Assembly: GCF_050337105.1 (NCBI RefSeq)
Contig: NZ_JAKJSQ010000012.1
Location: 10,279-74,278, forward strand
Source of the DNA: Aliivibrio_A kagoshimensis
GTDB taxonomy: Bacteria; Pseudomonadota; Gammaproteobacteria; Enterobacterales; Vibrionaceae
DNA length: 64,000 nucleotides
Direction of reading: 5' to 3'
The translations under genes were made by a program, and so were the position numbers. Below the pieces are notes generated by a model, which saw nothing but the letters and a program-made list of their open reading frames with translations, made no database searches and was not told where the DNA came from. Position 1 is the stretch's first letter. Every line of letters starts with the position of its first letter. Shown in pieces: positions 26,648 to 36,552 of this stretch.

Positions 26648-27304
26648 CTAACCAAGAAATCCCGATTTAGCCAGTAACTCCATGGTTGTTGAATCATTTT
26701 CTGGTTGTTCATTTTTACTCATGACCAATCGTTCAAGATAACGAGCAAAAACATCCACCTCTAGATTCACTTTTTTACCGACTACGAAATCATCCATGGT
26801 GGTTTCAGAGGCGGTATGAGGAACGATGGTCAATTTAAACGCATCTTTACGAAGATCATTTACGGTTAAGCTGATGCCATCAACCGTGATAGAGCCTTTC
26901 TCAGCCACATAACGTGCGATCTCTACAGGCATCTTGATCCAAAACTCAATGGCGCGCCCAGTTTGGTGACGCTCAATGACTTCCCCAACACCATCAACAT
27001 GCCCTGAAACAATGTGTCCACCAAAACGAGTGGTTGGCAGCATTGCTTTTTCTAAATTCACTTTTTCACCAGATTGATAATGGCTAAATCCAGTACGCTT
27101 CAGTGTCTCTAATGAAAGATCAGCGGTGTAAGTTGAAGCTGTTTGTGCAACCACCGTTAAGCAAACACCGTTAGTGGCAATACTATCGCCCAACTTCACA
27201 TCAGCCATATCCAGATCACCGACATTAACGGTAATCGAAATATCCTCACCTTTCGGAGTAAGTGCTGCGAGTGTTCCGACGGCTTCAATAATTCCTGTAA
27301 ACAT
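26648..27304 (-). CDS. ribE: Riboflavin synthase (alpha chain)
   Basis: 218 residues made of two homologous lumazine-binding barrels (1-~97 and ~98-200), beginning with the invariant MFTGIIEAVG. NGVCLTV in the first and DGISLTVN in the second repeat mark the active-site halves; GHVDGVGEV links them. It dismutates two lumazines into riboflavin. It is also called ribC in some genomes. It follows ribD by 17 bases. Confidence 0.95.
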   Translation of the reverse strand: MFTGIIEAVGTLAALTPKGEDISITVNVGDLDMADVKLGDSIATNGVCLTVVAQTASTYTADLSLETLKRTGFSHYQSGEKVNLEKAMLPTTRFGGHIVSGHVDGVGEVIERHQTGRAIEFWIKMPVEIARYVAEKGSITVDGISLTVNDLRKDAFKLTIVPHTASETTMDDFVVGKKVNLEVDVFARYLERLVMSKNEQPENDSTTMELLAKSGFLG

Positions 27305-27321
27305 CTTTTACCTTAACAATT

Positions 27322-28443
27322 CTATTGCTTTGCCTGAATGGGTGTTGCTGTAATCCGAATATCTTGACCGACCATTCTAACATCTGAAATATGGAGCTCC
27401 AACACTTCAGACATCTTCTCCAGCCCTATCATGTTCAATAAACCACGGCTATCAGCCCCCATAAACTTAGGAGCCAGATAGAGGATAAGTTCATCCACTG
27501 CATTCTGTTCAACAAAACTGGCTGCTAATGTCGCGCCCGCTTCCACCCATAACTCATTCACTTGATAATGCATCGCTAAGGTCGTTAAGAGTTCATCCAG
27601 ATCAAAACCGCCTGACACGGTATTCATGCACAGAACATGTTCCCGCTGCTCACTCTCTAGACCGCAATGAACGATGAGGGGCTCGTATGCCGTTTTAAAC
27701 AGATTCAAATCTGGAGTAAGGTGTTGCTGACGATCTAAAATAACGCGAAGCGGCTGCCTAAGTTGTTGAATGGGCAGCATATCTTGCACATAATTAGGGA
27801 GTTCAGCATGTCGCACATTTAACGACGCGTTGTCAGTAATAACCGTGCTGCTGGTCGAGAGTATTGCGCTGGATTTAGCTCGAAACACCTGAACATCTTG
27901 CCGTGCTTTCGGCCCTGTTATCCATTTGCTTTCGCCATTTTTCAATGCCGTTCGACCATCTAAACTCGCCGCCATCTTAAGACGAACGAAGGGTTTCCCA
28001 CTCTCCATCCGTTTTATGAAGCCGGGATTTAACGCTCTAGCATCTTGTTCTAACAACCCGTGGTGCACCTCAATACCTGCTTCTTTTAACATGGCGATAC
28101 CTCGACCTGATACGGAGGGGTTCGGATCGACCATCGCACAAATCACTTTTGCCACACCCGCTTTAATCAGCGCTTCGGCGCACGGGGGGGTTCGTCCATA
28201 ATGAGAGCAGGGTTCGAGAGTCACATAAACGGTGGCGCCTTTTGCTTGGCTGCCGGCCTCTTTTAAGGCGTGGACTTCGGCATGAGGTTCGCCAGCTTTA
28301 GCATGAAAACCTTGGCCTACAATCTCACCGTGCAGTGAAATCACACAACCAACGTTGGGGTTTGGGGCTGTCGTGTACACCCCTTTTGTGGCCAAATGAA
28401 TGGCCTGTTGCATCATCGAATGATCAGTTGCAGAAAACATCAT
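27322..28443 (-). CDS. ribD: Bifunctional diaminohydroxyphosphoribosylaminopyrimidine deaminase / reductase
   Basis: 373 residues. The N-terminal deaminase has zinc ligands in HAEVHALKEAG and PCSHYGRTPPCAEAL; the C-terminal reductase starts around residue 150 (RLKMAASLDGRTALKNGESKWITG). It performs two consecutive steps of riboflavin synthesis. It starts MMFSATDHSMMQ, so the first or second Met may be used. It lies 27 bases after nrdR in the same direction. Confidence 0.95.
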   Translation of the reverse strand: MMFSATDHSMMQQAIHLATKGVYTTAPNPNVGCVISLHGEIVGQGFHAKAGEPHAEVHALKEAGSQAKGATVYVTLEPCSHYGRTPPCAEALIKAGVAKVICAMVDPNPSVSGRGIAMLKEAGIEVHHGLLEQDARALNPGFIKRMESGKPFVRLKMAASLDGRTALKNGESKWITGPKARQDVQVFRAKSSAILSTSSTVITDNASLNVRHAELPNYVQDMLPIQQLRQPLRVILDRQQHLTPDLNLFKTAYEPLIVHCGLESEQREHVLCMNTVSGGFDLDELLTTLAMHYQVNELWVEAGATLAASFVEQNAVDELILYLAPKFMGADSRGLLNMIGLEKMSEVLELHISDVRMVGQDIRITATPIQAKQ

Positions 28444-28470
28444 TATTTATCACTACCGTTTGTCTATCGT

Positions 28471-28920
28471 TTACTTTTCTAAACGGGCAATCTCTTCGCC
28501 AAACTCACGAATATCTTCAAAGCTACGATACACCGACGCGAAACGAATATACCCCACTTTATCTAACTCTTTTAGCTGATCCATCACCAAATTGCCGATC
28601 ATTTCAGTGGCCACTTCACGCTCACCTGTCGCTCGCAGTTGAGATTTTATGGTGTTGAGTGACAGTTCGATTGCATCAGCACTCACTGGACGCTTTTCTA
28701 AGGCTCGATAGAGTCCACCAGACAACTTATCTTCATTAAATGGCTCACGATTTCCGTTTGATTTGATCACTTTTGGCATCACTAACTCAGCTGACTCAAA
28801 GGTAGTAAAACGTTCGCTACAAGCCAAACATTGACGACGGCGGCGTACTTGATGGCCATCAGCAACCAGACGTGAATCGATCACTTTTGTGTCGTTAGCG
28901 CTACAAAATGGACAGTGCAT
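28471..28920 (-). CDS. nrdR: Transcriptional repressor NrdR
   Basis: 149 residues: a zinc ribbon (CPFC at residues 3-6 and CLAC at 31-34 in the N terminus) and an ATP-cone domain (residues ~49-139). NrdR represses ribonucleotide reductase genes when bound to dATP/ATP. Its position directly ahead of ribD is the conserved enterobacterial order. The start at 28920 gives MHCPFCSAND, the family's start. Confidence 0.96.
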   Translation of the reverse strand: MHCPFCSANDTKVIDSRLVADGHQVRRRRQCLACSERFTTFESAELVMPKVIKSNGNREPFNEDKLSGGLYRALEKRPVSADAIELSLNTIKSQLRATGEREVATEMIGNLVMDQLKELDKVGYIRFASVYRSFEDIREFGEEIARLEK

Positions 28921-28986
28921 ACTCTTTCCTTATGTTATTTCCACCAGTTTAACGAGATTTGATAGCAAGTTATAGTTTTTACGTAT

Positions 28987-29017
28987 AAAAAAACGGCACA
29001 TCCGAAGATATGCCGTT
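28987..29017 (-). terminator. Intrinsic terminator of glyA
   Basis: On the minus strand AACGGCA / TGCCGTT encloses a TTCG-containing loop and is followed by a run of T (AAAAAAA at 28987-28993). It is 22 bases after the glyA stop. Confidence 0.8.
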
Positions 29018-29038
29018 ATTTGCTTTGAAACTGAGGGT

Positions 29039-30289
29039 TTACGCGTATACAGGTAGACGCTTACAGATTTCAAGAACCTTCACTTTAGTCGACTCAACTA
29101 CCGCTGGGTTGTCGATGTCGTCAAGGATGTCACACACCCAACCAACCAACTCTTTCGCATCCGCTTCTGTAAAGCCACGACGAGTGATTGAAGGTGAACC
29201 AATACGGATACCAGACGTAACAAACGGGCTACGTGGATCATTAGGTACACTGTTTTTGTTCACTGTGATGTTTGCTGAGCCCAGCGCTGCATCTGCTGCT
29301 TTACCTGTAATGTCTTTGTCAATAAGATCAACAAGGAACAGGTGGTTCTCAGTAGAACCAGACACAATTTTGTAGCCGCGAGCAATAAACGCTTCAACCA
29401 TCGCTTGTGCATTTTTAACAACGCGCTGCTGGTATTCAGCAAACTCAGGCTCAAGCGCTTCTTTAAAGGCAACCGCTTTTGCAGCGATAACGTGCATTAG
29501 AGGGCCGCCTTGACCACCAGGGAATACTGCAGAGTTCAACTTCTTGTAGAAGTCGTCGCCTTCATTAGACAGAATCAAACCACCACGTGGTCCAGCAAGT
29601 GTCTTATGAGTTGTTGTCGTTACAACGTGTGCATGTGGTACTGGGTTAGGGTAAACACCTGCAGCAATCAAACCCGCTACGTGAGCCATATCGACGAAGA
29701 AGTAAGCGCCTACTTTGTCTGCGATTTCGCGCATACGTGCCCAATCAACAATTTGAGAATATGCTGAGAAGCCACCGATAATCATCTTAGGTTTGTGTTC
29801 AATCGCTAACGCTTCCATTTCAGCGTAATCGATTTGACCCGCTTCATCGATACCGTAAGGGATAATGTTATACAATTTACCAGAGAAATTTACTGGTGAG
29901 CCATGAGTAAGGTGGCCACCGTGTGCCAAACTCATACCAAGAACCGTATCACCAGGCTTTAGTAGTGCCATGTAAACCGCGTTGTTCGCTTGAGAACCAG
30001 AGTGTGGTTGAACGTTAGCGTACTGAGCGCCAAACAGTTCACAAGCGCGATCAATCGCAAATTGCTCAACTTTATCGACATGTTCACAACCACCGTAATA
30101 GCGCTTTCCAGGATAACCTTCTGCGTATTTGTTCGTTAACTGTGTACCTTGAGCTTCCATGACACGTGGGCTGGTGTAGTTTTCTGAAGCGATCAGTTCG
30201 ATGTGCTCTTCTTGACGTTGAGTTTCATCCTGAATGGCTGCATATAGTTCCGCATCATAATCTGCGATATTCATGTCACGCTTAAGCAT
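29039..30289 (-). CDS. glyA: Serine hydroxymethyltransferase
   Basis: 416 residues. The PLP lysine is in VVTTTTHKTLAGPRGG; SENYTSPRVMEAQGT and YAEGYPGKRYYGGCEHVD are typical. It interconverts serine and glycine and feeds one-carbon units to tetrahydrofolate. The PurR-like box upstream fits purine control, as in E. coli. It is separately terminated from nrdR. Confidence 0.97.
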   Translation of the reverse strand: MLKRDMNIADYDAELYAAIQDETQRQEEHIELIASENYTSPRVMEAQGTQLTNKYAEGYPGKRYYGGCEHVDKVEQFAIDRACELFGAQYANVQPHSGSQANNAVYMALLKPGDTVLGMSLAHGGHLTHGSPVNFSGKLYNIIPYGIDEAGQIDYAEMEALAIEHKPKMIIGGFSAYSQIVDWARMREIADKVGAYFFVDMAHVAGLIAAGVYPNPVPHAHVVTTTTHKTLAGPRGGLILSNEGDDFYKKLNSAVFPGGQGGPLMHVIAAKAVAFKEALEPEFAEYQQRVVKNAQAMVEAFIARGYKIVSGSTENHLFLVDLIDKDITGKAADAALGSANITVNKNSVPNDPRSPFVTSGIRIGSPSITRRGFTEADAKELVGWVCDILDDIDNPAVVESTKVKVLEICKRLPVYA

Positions 30290-30630
30290 CTGTATCTCCT
30301 GAATCAGATAATATTAACAAATCGTACCCTGACAAAAGCAAACGGTTTCGTCTCTGGTGTAAAGTGGACGTATTCTACCTAAATTGAACGCCCTGAGGTA
30401 GTATATATCTCATACTTTTTTGTTATTTTCTTGTTAAATCTTCATTTTTCGCATGAAAAAAACTAATGCATTGATATTAACAGACTCTCCCTCCTCGATC
30501 TTTACAGCCTGTAAACAGACAAATACAGAGTTATTAACCTAAATTATCAACACGCTTTACCCCACGAATTCATCCCATAAAATAGCGCCATATTTATTAT
30601 TTACCAAATTATTAACCAGGCATTAAACAT
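30290..30630. promoter_or_regulatory. Intergenic region between glyA and the YitT gene
   Basis: 341 bases without a gene, flanked by divergent genes. It holds the glyA promoter region with a PurR-like box (30336-30351). The remainder is AT-rich; I see no hairpin or further motif that I can name. Confidence 0.5.
30336..30351 (-). promoter_or_regulatory. PurR operator upstream of glyA
   Basis: AAGCAAACGGTTTCGT on the plus strand resembles the PurR consensus ACGCAAACGTTTGCGT with its conserved central CG. It is about 47 bases upstream of the glyA start. A second, nearly perfect copy lies ahead of purL, which supports the reading. Confidence 0.7.
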
Positions 30631-31233
30631 ATGAACAAACATACATTTAAGGATGATTTCATCGCTATCATCACCGGCACATTTTTTGTCGCGTTGGGCT
30701 TATTCTTTCTACAGTCAGCCAACTTAATCACAGGGGGGACAGCTGGCTTAGCTTTACTAATCGCTCAACTCACATCTGGTAGCTTTGGATTTATATACTT
30801 TACTCTGAATATTCCATTTTTGATTCTGGGATGGTTCCGCTTTGGACGACAATTTGTCTTCAACTCGGTAGTTTCATGCGCCATCGTCTCGATTTTTGTC
30901 GATAATTTACATCTGTTTATTTCCGTTGCGCATATAAATCCGATTTTTAGTGGCGTTGCAGGGGGGTTATTGGTGGGATTGGGATTATTAATATTAATAC
31001 GACACCATTCAAGCTTAGGTGGCTTCAACATTCTCTGTCTCAGTATTCAAGAGCGCTTTGGAATTGCAATGGGAAAGACACAAATGGCATTAGATTGCAC
31101 CATTTTGATGCTCTCTTTCTTTTTTGTGACTCCGTGGTTGCTGTTTGTGTCAGTGGTTGGCGCCATCATTCTCAACATCGTTTTAGCGATGAATCATAAA
31201 CCACACCGTTATATTGTTACCTACGGTTCATAA
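30631..31233 (+). CDS. YitT family (DUF161) membrane protein
   Basis: 200 residues with five or six hydrophobic helices. The N-terminal helix begins with FIAIITGTFFVALGLFFLQSANLITGGTAGLALL, and GGFNILCLSIQERFGI follows a loop; this GGTAG and GGxN pattern marks the YitT/YczE-like family. The substrate and role are unknown; transport is plausible. It is a single gene divergent from glyA. Nothing in the sequence suggests special regulation. Confidence 0.75.
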   Translation: MNKHTFKDDFIAIITGTFFVALGLFFLQSANLITGGTAGLALLIAQLTSGSFGFIYFTLNIPFLILGWFRFGRQFVFNSVVSCAIVSIFVDNLHLFISVAHINPIFSGVAGGLLVGLGLLILIRHHSSLGGFNILCLSIQERFGIAMGKTQMALDCTILMLSFFFVTPWLLFVSVVGAIILNIVLAMNHKPHRYIVTYGS

Positions 31234-31282
31234 GCCGATTTGGGGTCATTATCGGCCCCACTCTCTACTGCTATTGTCACAG

Positions 31283-31591
31283 CTACTGCAATTTACACTT
31301 CAATTCGGCTTGCCCTTTAAGTTGCAGTATTGATTCACTCCCTTTTTGCCAGAACATATCTCCTTGCTCAGAAAGATACTTACTGCCTGACGCACTTGTG
31401 GCTTTAAAGAAGGTTAACTCAGAGACTGCCGTCATGATCACTACACTCTCTTTACCCACATAAGTAATTAAGAACTCCTCCCCATTTAAGCAAGATACCA
31501 TTTGAAAATTGTCGGGTTCAGGTGTGCCCACAGGTATCGTTTCACACCCTAATAACGTCAATATTGATACTAAAATCCCTATCTGTTTCAT
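31283..31591 (-). CDS. Small lipoprotein, MliC-like (membrane-bound lysozyme inhibitor type)
   Basis: 102 residues. MKQIGILVSILTLLGCETIP is a lipoprotein signal (lipobox TLLGC, Cys16). The body, with FQMVSCLNGEEFLITY, SASGSKYLSEQGDMFWQKG and a C-terminal cysteine (LKCKLQ), follows the MliC/COG3895 pattern: a Cys pair and a SasG-Y-s-W-KG segment. Such proteins inhibit c-type lysozyme at the outer membrane. It begins 8 bases after the ABC transporter ATPase stop on the same strand, so it could be read through from that operon. Function here is inferred from pattern only. Confidence 0.65.
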   Translation of the reverse strand: MKQIGILVSILTLLGCETIPVGTPEPDNFQMVSCLNGEEFLITYVGKESVVIMTAVSELTFFKATSASGSKYLSEQGDMFWQKGSESILQLKGQAELKCKLQ

Positions 31592-31599
31592 TATTTATC

Positions 31600-32568
31600 C
31601 TAGTCATAAAGGTGACAAGCAACATCATGTTTCCCATCAATGATAGTAATCGCTTTTGGTTCTCGATGCTGACACCGCTTTTCAGCTTTTGAGCAACGTG
31701 AATAGAAACGACACCCCGCAGGAGGGTTGATCGGTGACGGAACATCGCCAGTTAAAAAGATACGCTGCTTGCCTCTCAATCTTGGATGACTGATAGGTAT
31801 GGCGGATAGCAGAGCTTGTGTATAGGGGTGTTTAGGAGAGTCATAGATAGATTGTGCATGACCATACTCCACGATCTTTCCTAAATACATCACCGCCACT
31901 TTGTCAGAAATATGACGGACGACAGAGAGGTCATGAGAGATAAAGATAAGCGTTAAATCCAACTCCTGTTGTAACTTAAGCAGCAAATTTAAAATCTGAG
32001 CCTGAACCGAGACATCCAACGCCGATACTGACTCATCACACACAATCAGTTTAGGTTTCAGTGCAATCGCTCTGGCGATCCCTATTCGTTGCTTCTGACC
32101 CCCTGAAAACTCATGCGGATATTTTGAGGACGCCGATTCTGAAAGCCCTACCTTGACTAATAACTCATCAACCCACTCTTTGCGCTGCGTAGGAGTACCA
32201 ATATTGTGGATAACAAAAGGCTCCTCAAGAATCATTCCTATTGTGTGCCTAGGGTTTAAGGACTCAGTAGGATCTTGAAAAATGATCTGCATCTCTTGGC
32301 GCAATGATCGAAAGGCTTTTGCAGGAAGGTCGGTAATATCTCTCCCTTCAAAAGTCACGGTGCCTGATGTCGGCTCAAATAGCTTAAGAATGGATCGACC
32401 GAGCGTACTTTTTCCACATCCAGACTCACCAACTAAACCTAATGTCTCCCCTTTATTAATGGAGAAAGATACGCCATCAACCGCATGGACCGTGTACCCC
32501 GATTTAAAGACCCCTTTCCCCGACGTAAAGTGCTGCTTTAACGCCTCCACCCTTAACAGCTCACTCAT
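31600..32568 (-). CDS. Oligopeptide ABC transporter ATPase (DppF/OppF type)
   Basis: 322 residues. Walker A GESGCGKSTLGRS, signature FSGGQKQRIGIARAI, Walker B LIVCDESVSALD and the C-terminal oligopeptide-transporter extension with cysteines (CRFYSRCSKAEKRCQH). The start codon overlaps the stop of the preceding ATPase gene by four bases. It pairs with that ATPase to power the Yej-like permease. In E. coli yej the two ATPases are one fused protein, YejF. Confidence 0.9.
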   Translation of the reverse strand: MSELLRVEALKQHFTSGKGVFKSGYTVHAVDGVSFSINKGETLGLVGESGCGKSTLGRSILKLFEPTSGTVTFEGRDITDLPAKAFRSLRQEMQIIFQDPTESLNPRHTIGMILEEPFVIHNIGTPTQRKEWVDELLVKVGLSESASSKYPHEFSGGQKQRIGIARAIALKPKLIVCDESVSALDVSVQAQILNLLLKLQQELDLTLIFISHDLSVVRHISDKVAVMYLGKIVEYGHAQSIYDSPKHPYTQALLSAIPISHPRLRGKQRIFLTGDVPSPINPPAGCRFYSRCSKAEKRCQHREPKAITIIDGKHDVACHLYD

Positions 32569-33572
32569 GCATTCACTTCCTGTTCAGATAAGGTTAACTG
32601 ACCGGTGAAGTGACAGCTGGAAAAGTGCCCTTCCGATATTTTCTCACTGGGTGGTGAGGAGACCTCACATTGGCGTTGTCGATATTTACAACGTGTCGAA
32701 AATCGACACCCTGTTGGCATGTCATCCAAAGCAGGGACGTTACCACTGATGGTTTCAAGCTCAGATTTAGGCAGCACGGCCATGCTCGGCATGGAGGCCA
32801 TCAACCCCTGTGTATAGGGATGCTGTGGTGAGTCAAACAGCGACATAATATCCGCTCTCTCCACCACTTTCCCTGCATACATCACCACGACTTCGTCACA
32901 CATCTCAGCCACAACACCAAGATCATGGGTAATAAAGATGATCGACATACCCGTCTCTTGCTGAAGACTTCTCATCAACTCTAATATTTGAGATTGAATG
33001 GTCACATCCAGTGCCGTCGTGGGTTCATCACAGATCAAAATATCGGGTTTGCACGCTAACGCAATCGCAATCATTACCCGCTGGCGCATTCCACCGGATA
33101 GCGTGTGTGGATACTCAAGAATTCGAGATTCAGGCGAGGGGATCCCTACTTTCTCTAACATCTCAATCGCGGCGTGAAAGTGCTGTTTTTTCGATAGTTC
33201 ACTTCGGTGCAGCTGCAGTACCTCTATTAACTGTTTTCCTATTGTATGAACCGGATTAAGTGCCGTCATAGGATCTTGGAAAATCATAGAGATTTTATTG
33301 CCACGCATTTTATGCAGCTGATCAACACTGAAAGTGACTAAGTTCTTCTGTTGATAGATGATGTCACCCGCCACCACATTGCCATAAGGTTTGGGTAACA
33401 ACCCCATGATCGACATGGCCGTTACACTCTTTCCACAGCCAGACTCCCCTACAATGCCGACTGTTTTTCCTTTTGGCACATCAAAACTAACGCCATCGAG
33501 CACCCGCACGGCACCGTTGTCAGTGATAAATTCAGTGACAAGATCATTAACTGACAGTACTGCATCGACCAT
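32565..33572 (-). CDS. Oligopeptide ABC transporter ATPase (DppD/OppD type)
   Basis: 335 residues. Walker A GESGCGKSVTAMS, signature LSGGMRQRVMIAIAL, Walker B LICDEPTTALD, and the Cys-containing tail CRFSTRCKYRQRQCE. It is the first ATPase after the solute-binding-protein gene (22 bases downstream). With the following ATPase it forms the motor of a peptide importer. Confidence 0.9.
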   Translation of the reverse strand: MVDAVLSVNDLVTEFITDNGAVRVLDGVSFDVPKGKTVGIVGESGCGKSVTAMSIMGLLPKPYGNVVAGDIIYQQKNLVTFSVDQLHKMRGNKISMIFQDPMTALNPVHTIGKQLIEVLQLHRSELSKKQHFHAAIEMLEKVGIPSPESRILEYPHTLSGGMRQRVMIAIALACKPDILICDEPTTALDVTIQSQILELMRSLQQETGMSIIFITHDLGVVAEMCDEVVVMYAGKVVERADIMSLFDSPQHPYTQGLMASMPSMAVLPKSELETISGNVPALDDMPTGCRFSTRCKYRQRQCEVSSPPSEKISEGHFSSCHFTGQLTLSEQEVNA

Positions 33573-33593
33573 AATTCAACCCAATCTTATGTG

Positions 33594-35447
33594 TTAATTT
33601 TTGACTTTATAAGTGTCATCGATCAGTGTGACCGGCGTAAATGTTTTGCCACTTTTTATCGCAATTTTGGTCTCTTTTTTACTATTTTCATCAATCCAAA
33701 ATGTACTCATAGTTTGCGCGAAGCCCCAACCGTGAAATAGATAACCAGTGCGTTTTGTGGCGACATTGTCAGGCAGTTTCATCCAACGCCAATACGCTTC
33801 ACGAGCGTATGGCACCATGTAGCCCGGTACCACCAAATTGGCATCAGCCACCAATTTCTGAATATTGCGAGAGAGCTGCTGTTTCTTCTCTATATCAAAC
33901 TCAGACTTAAAGTCCATGATCATCTTATCCAACTCAACCGTTGAGTAGTTGGTAAAATGATTGGTCTGCGGTTTGTTGGCATTATCAGAATGAAAATACT
34001 CCCAATAGGCTGGAATATCAGAGGTTCCCATACTGTGGAATGAAATATCATGTTTGTTCTCTAATACATACTTAAACATGCTCGAACCATCAATCAAGTT
34101 AAGCTCAAAATCAAGACCAGCCAACTTGGCACGCTCTCTTAATACCGCCAGTCTTGGGGTATGAGCTTGCTGAGAATAGGTCACAGCAAAACTCAAGCGT
34201 TGTCCCTTCTCATTAACGCGTATGCCATCGGGCCCTACAATATCAAAGCCCGCTTTTTCAAAGTATCCAATCGCTTTATTCGCATCAAACTTGGTGGCAG
34301 TAATCGAACTGTTGTCGTAATCACCATGGCCAAATCCCATGCCATTAGGTTTACGTACATAATCACCACGCAACACCTTCTCCAACATGGTGTCATAATC
34401 GGTGGCGTGCATGATGCCTTTACGCACATCAATATTATCCAATAGTGGTTTGGCGGTATTTAACCACATGCCACCCGCACCCACCGGCGCTTGATTAAAC
34501 ACCCACGCTTTATGGATGTATCCCGCATCGTATTTTTTTCCCGTGGCTTTTTCATGCCATAGATCGGGCCGAACAACACTGAAGGAGTCTAAGTTTCCCT
34601 TTTCAAAATGCTTAAACGCAATATCGGCATCACGAATCACTTTGACTTCAATACGCTTAACGTTAAAGCGGTTTTGGTAATATTGATTTTCATAACCCCA
34701 CCACAATTTCCCAACGTGTTTTAAGCTAATATTTTTGCCTTTTTTAATCTTATCAATGTAATAAGGCCCTGTGACTGGCTCTGGTTGAAAGTTATAACGA
34801 CGAACAAAGTTGTCATCAATACCATCACCATTTTTATCCACTTTTGGGTTGGCATAAAAGTGCGCGGGGCGAGGGGACAAATTGGTGTAATCCATCAACT
34901 CATCACGATTATGTTCTTTGCCCGAAACCACCGCGATCGTCAGAGGATCAAACACGATAATGTCGCTCACCTCGGTGCGGTAAAATTCGTTATACCAAGG
35001 TGCAACAATGTCTTTAGAACGCATAAGGGTGAGTAAAAAGGTGAAATCTTTGGCAGTTACTGGCTCGCCATCACTCCACTTCGCTTTAGGGTTTAATTTA
35101 AAATAAACCGTTTTATTATCATCACCATAAGCCCAAGAGGTGGCCAGAGACGCATACCAATTATTGCTGTTCGGATGTTTATCCAAAAGCGAAGAGGCAT
35201 CACCTAACAACCAGGCTCTAAACGATCCATTCGAATCTGGCCCTACGGTTCTAAACGTTTGAGGGAAACTGTTGGTAAAAGTGCGATACGTGCCACCATA
35301 GGTCGCTTTTGATGAGGAGAAAACAGGATCACTGGTATTGGTCTGCCAATCTAAATTCTCTGGCAGTGTGGCGCTGTGTCCAAGCGTTGACCATGAGCCC
35401 AGCAACGCGAGCGCACCCGATAAGGAGAGTAGTGTCAGTTTGTTCAT
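33594..35447 (-). CDS. Periplasmic solute-binding protein, family 5 (YejA-like)
   Basis: 617 residues with a signal peptide ending in SHSAT-like GHSAT. The domain is extracellular solute-binding protein family 5, the size and character of YejA (e.g. YGGTYRTFTNSFPQTFRTVGPD, WSDGEPVTAKDFTFLL, and RRYNFQPEPVTGPYY). YejA-type proteins bind oligopeptides including microcin C. Here the gene lies between the permeases and the ATPases, unlike yejABEF, where it comes first. The ligand is not predictable. Confidence 0.88.
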   Translation of the reverse strand: MNKLTLLSLSGALALLGSWSTLGHSATLPENLDWQTNTSDPVFSSSKATYGGTYRTFTNSFPQTFRTVGPDSNGSFRAWLLGDASSLLDKHPNSNNWYASLATSWAYGDDNKTVYFKLNPKAKWSDGEPVTAKDFTFLLTLMRSKDIVAPWYNEFYRTEVSDIIVFDPLTIAVVSGKEHNRDELMDYTNLSPRPAHFYANPKVDKNGDGIDDNFVRRYNFQPEPVTGPYYIDKIKKGKNISLKHVGKLWWGYENQYYQNRFNVKRIEVKVIRDADIAFKHFEKGNLDSFSVVRPDLWHEKATGKKYDAGYIHKAWVFNQAPVGAGGMWLNTAKPLLDNIDVRKGIMHATDYDTMLEKVLRGDYVRKPNGMGFGHGDYDNSSITATKFDANKAIGYFEKAGFDIVGPDGIRVNEKGQRLSFAVTYSQQAHTPRLAVLRERAKLAGLDFELNLIDGSSMFKYVLENKHDISFHSMGTSDIPAYWEYFHSDNANKPQTNHFTNYSTVELDKMIMDFKSEFDIEKKQQLSRNIQKLVADANLVVPGYMVPYAREAYWRWMKLPDNVATKRTGYLFHGWGFAQTMSTFWIDENSKKETKIAIKSGKTFTPVTLIDDTYKVKN

Positions 35448-35497
35448 GTTTGCATCCTTTTCAAATCATTAAACAGAAGATAGCAGCTGCTTATAAA

Positions 35498-36550
35498 CTA
35501 GTTATATCTTGTGTATTTTTTTGGATCAAAGGCTTCTCGGATCCCTTCCCCAATAAAGGTCACCATAATCAACACACTGACAATGGCGAACACCACTGAT
35601 GTAGCGATCCATGGGGAATCTAAGTTTGATTTACCTTGTTGCAATAACTCTCCCCAACTTGGTGTTGGGGGCATTAAACCAAGACCAAGGTAATCCAACG
35701 CCGTTAATGCCGTAATATTGCCCACGATGGTAAAAGGGGCCAATGTCACGATGATCACCATGGTATTGGGCAGTATGTGATGGAATATAATTCGCCAATT
35801 GGACGCTCCGAGCGCTTTCGCGGCCATTACGTATTCACGAGCTTTCTCTTTGTAAGTCATGGTGCGCATGTACCATGTCATGCCCATCCAGCCAAACATG
35901 ACATTAATCATAGTAAACAACATAAAGCTCGGCTTAATTATTGATACCAAAATCATAATGACATACAAAAATGGAACCATGGACCAAATTTCAATAAAAC
36001 GTTGAAAAATCAGATCAAACTTACCTCCCCAGAACCCCATCGCACACCCTACGGTGACGCCAATAGCGTAGGAGATGGTTAATGCAATAAGGGCAAAGCC
36101 CATCGCAATCCTGAAGCCATAAAAGAGACGGGCGACAATATCTCGACCAATGGTGTCTGTCCCTAAATAGTGCCCACTCTCTACCGAAGGTGCGGTGGGT
36201 GGAAAATCATCACCACTAAAATCTTGTTCAAACGGATTCCAGGGGATCAGAGGCATAATGACCCTATCCCCTTGATTCTCTTGTGCAAAGCGCTGCGCAA
36301 GATCTCGGTAATCAGTCTCATGCTGATACCCCAAACCAAAGGTATTACCCGCATTCATCGCACCATAAGTGGGGAAGTACCACTGACCTTGATACTGCAC
36401 TGCGATAGCACGGCTGTTCACCAGTAACTCAGCAAAACAGGTCATCAGCAGCAGTACCATCAAAATAATGAACGACCAGTACCCTCTCTTTATCGCTTTA
36501 AATCGTTGGATTTTCTTTTGAGTCAGTGGGCTCATTTTATTGATAAACAT
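35498..36550 (-). CDS. Oligopeptide ABC transporter permease (YejE-like)
   Basis: 350 residues; the start may instead be Met6 (36535, MSPLTQKK), which matches YejE more closely. Features: N-terminal helix after IKRGYWSFIILM, a large periplasmic segment with WYFPTYGA, then the BPD-transporter permease domain with the EAA-like loop AKALGASNWRIIFHHILPN. The motif TFIGEGIREAFDP closes the family. Directly downstream of the YejB-like gene (2-base gap). Confidence 0.88.
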   Translation of the reverse strand: MFINKMSPLTQKKIQRFKAIKRGYWSFIILMVLLLMTCFAELLVNSRAIAVQYQGQWYFPTYGAMNAGNTFGLGYQHETDYRDLAQRFAQENQGDRVIMPLIPWNPFEQDFSGDDFPPTAPSVESGHYLGTDTIGRDIVARLFYGFRIAMGFALIALTISYAIGVTVGCAMGFWGGKFDLIFQRFIEIWSMVPFLYVIMILVSIIKPSFMLFTMINVMFGWMGMTWYMRTMTYKEKAREYVMAAKALGASNWRIIFHHILPNTMVIIVTLAPFTIVGNITALTALDYLGLGLMPPTPSWGELLQQGKSNLDSPWIATSVVFAIVSVLIMVTFIGEGIREAFDPKKYTRYN

Positions 36551-36552
36551 AG

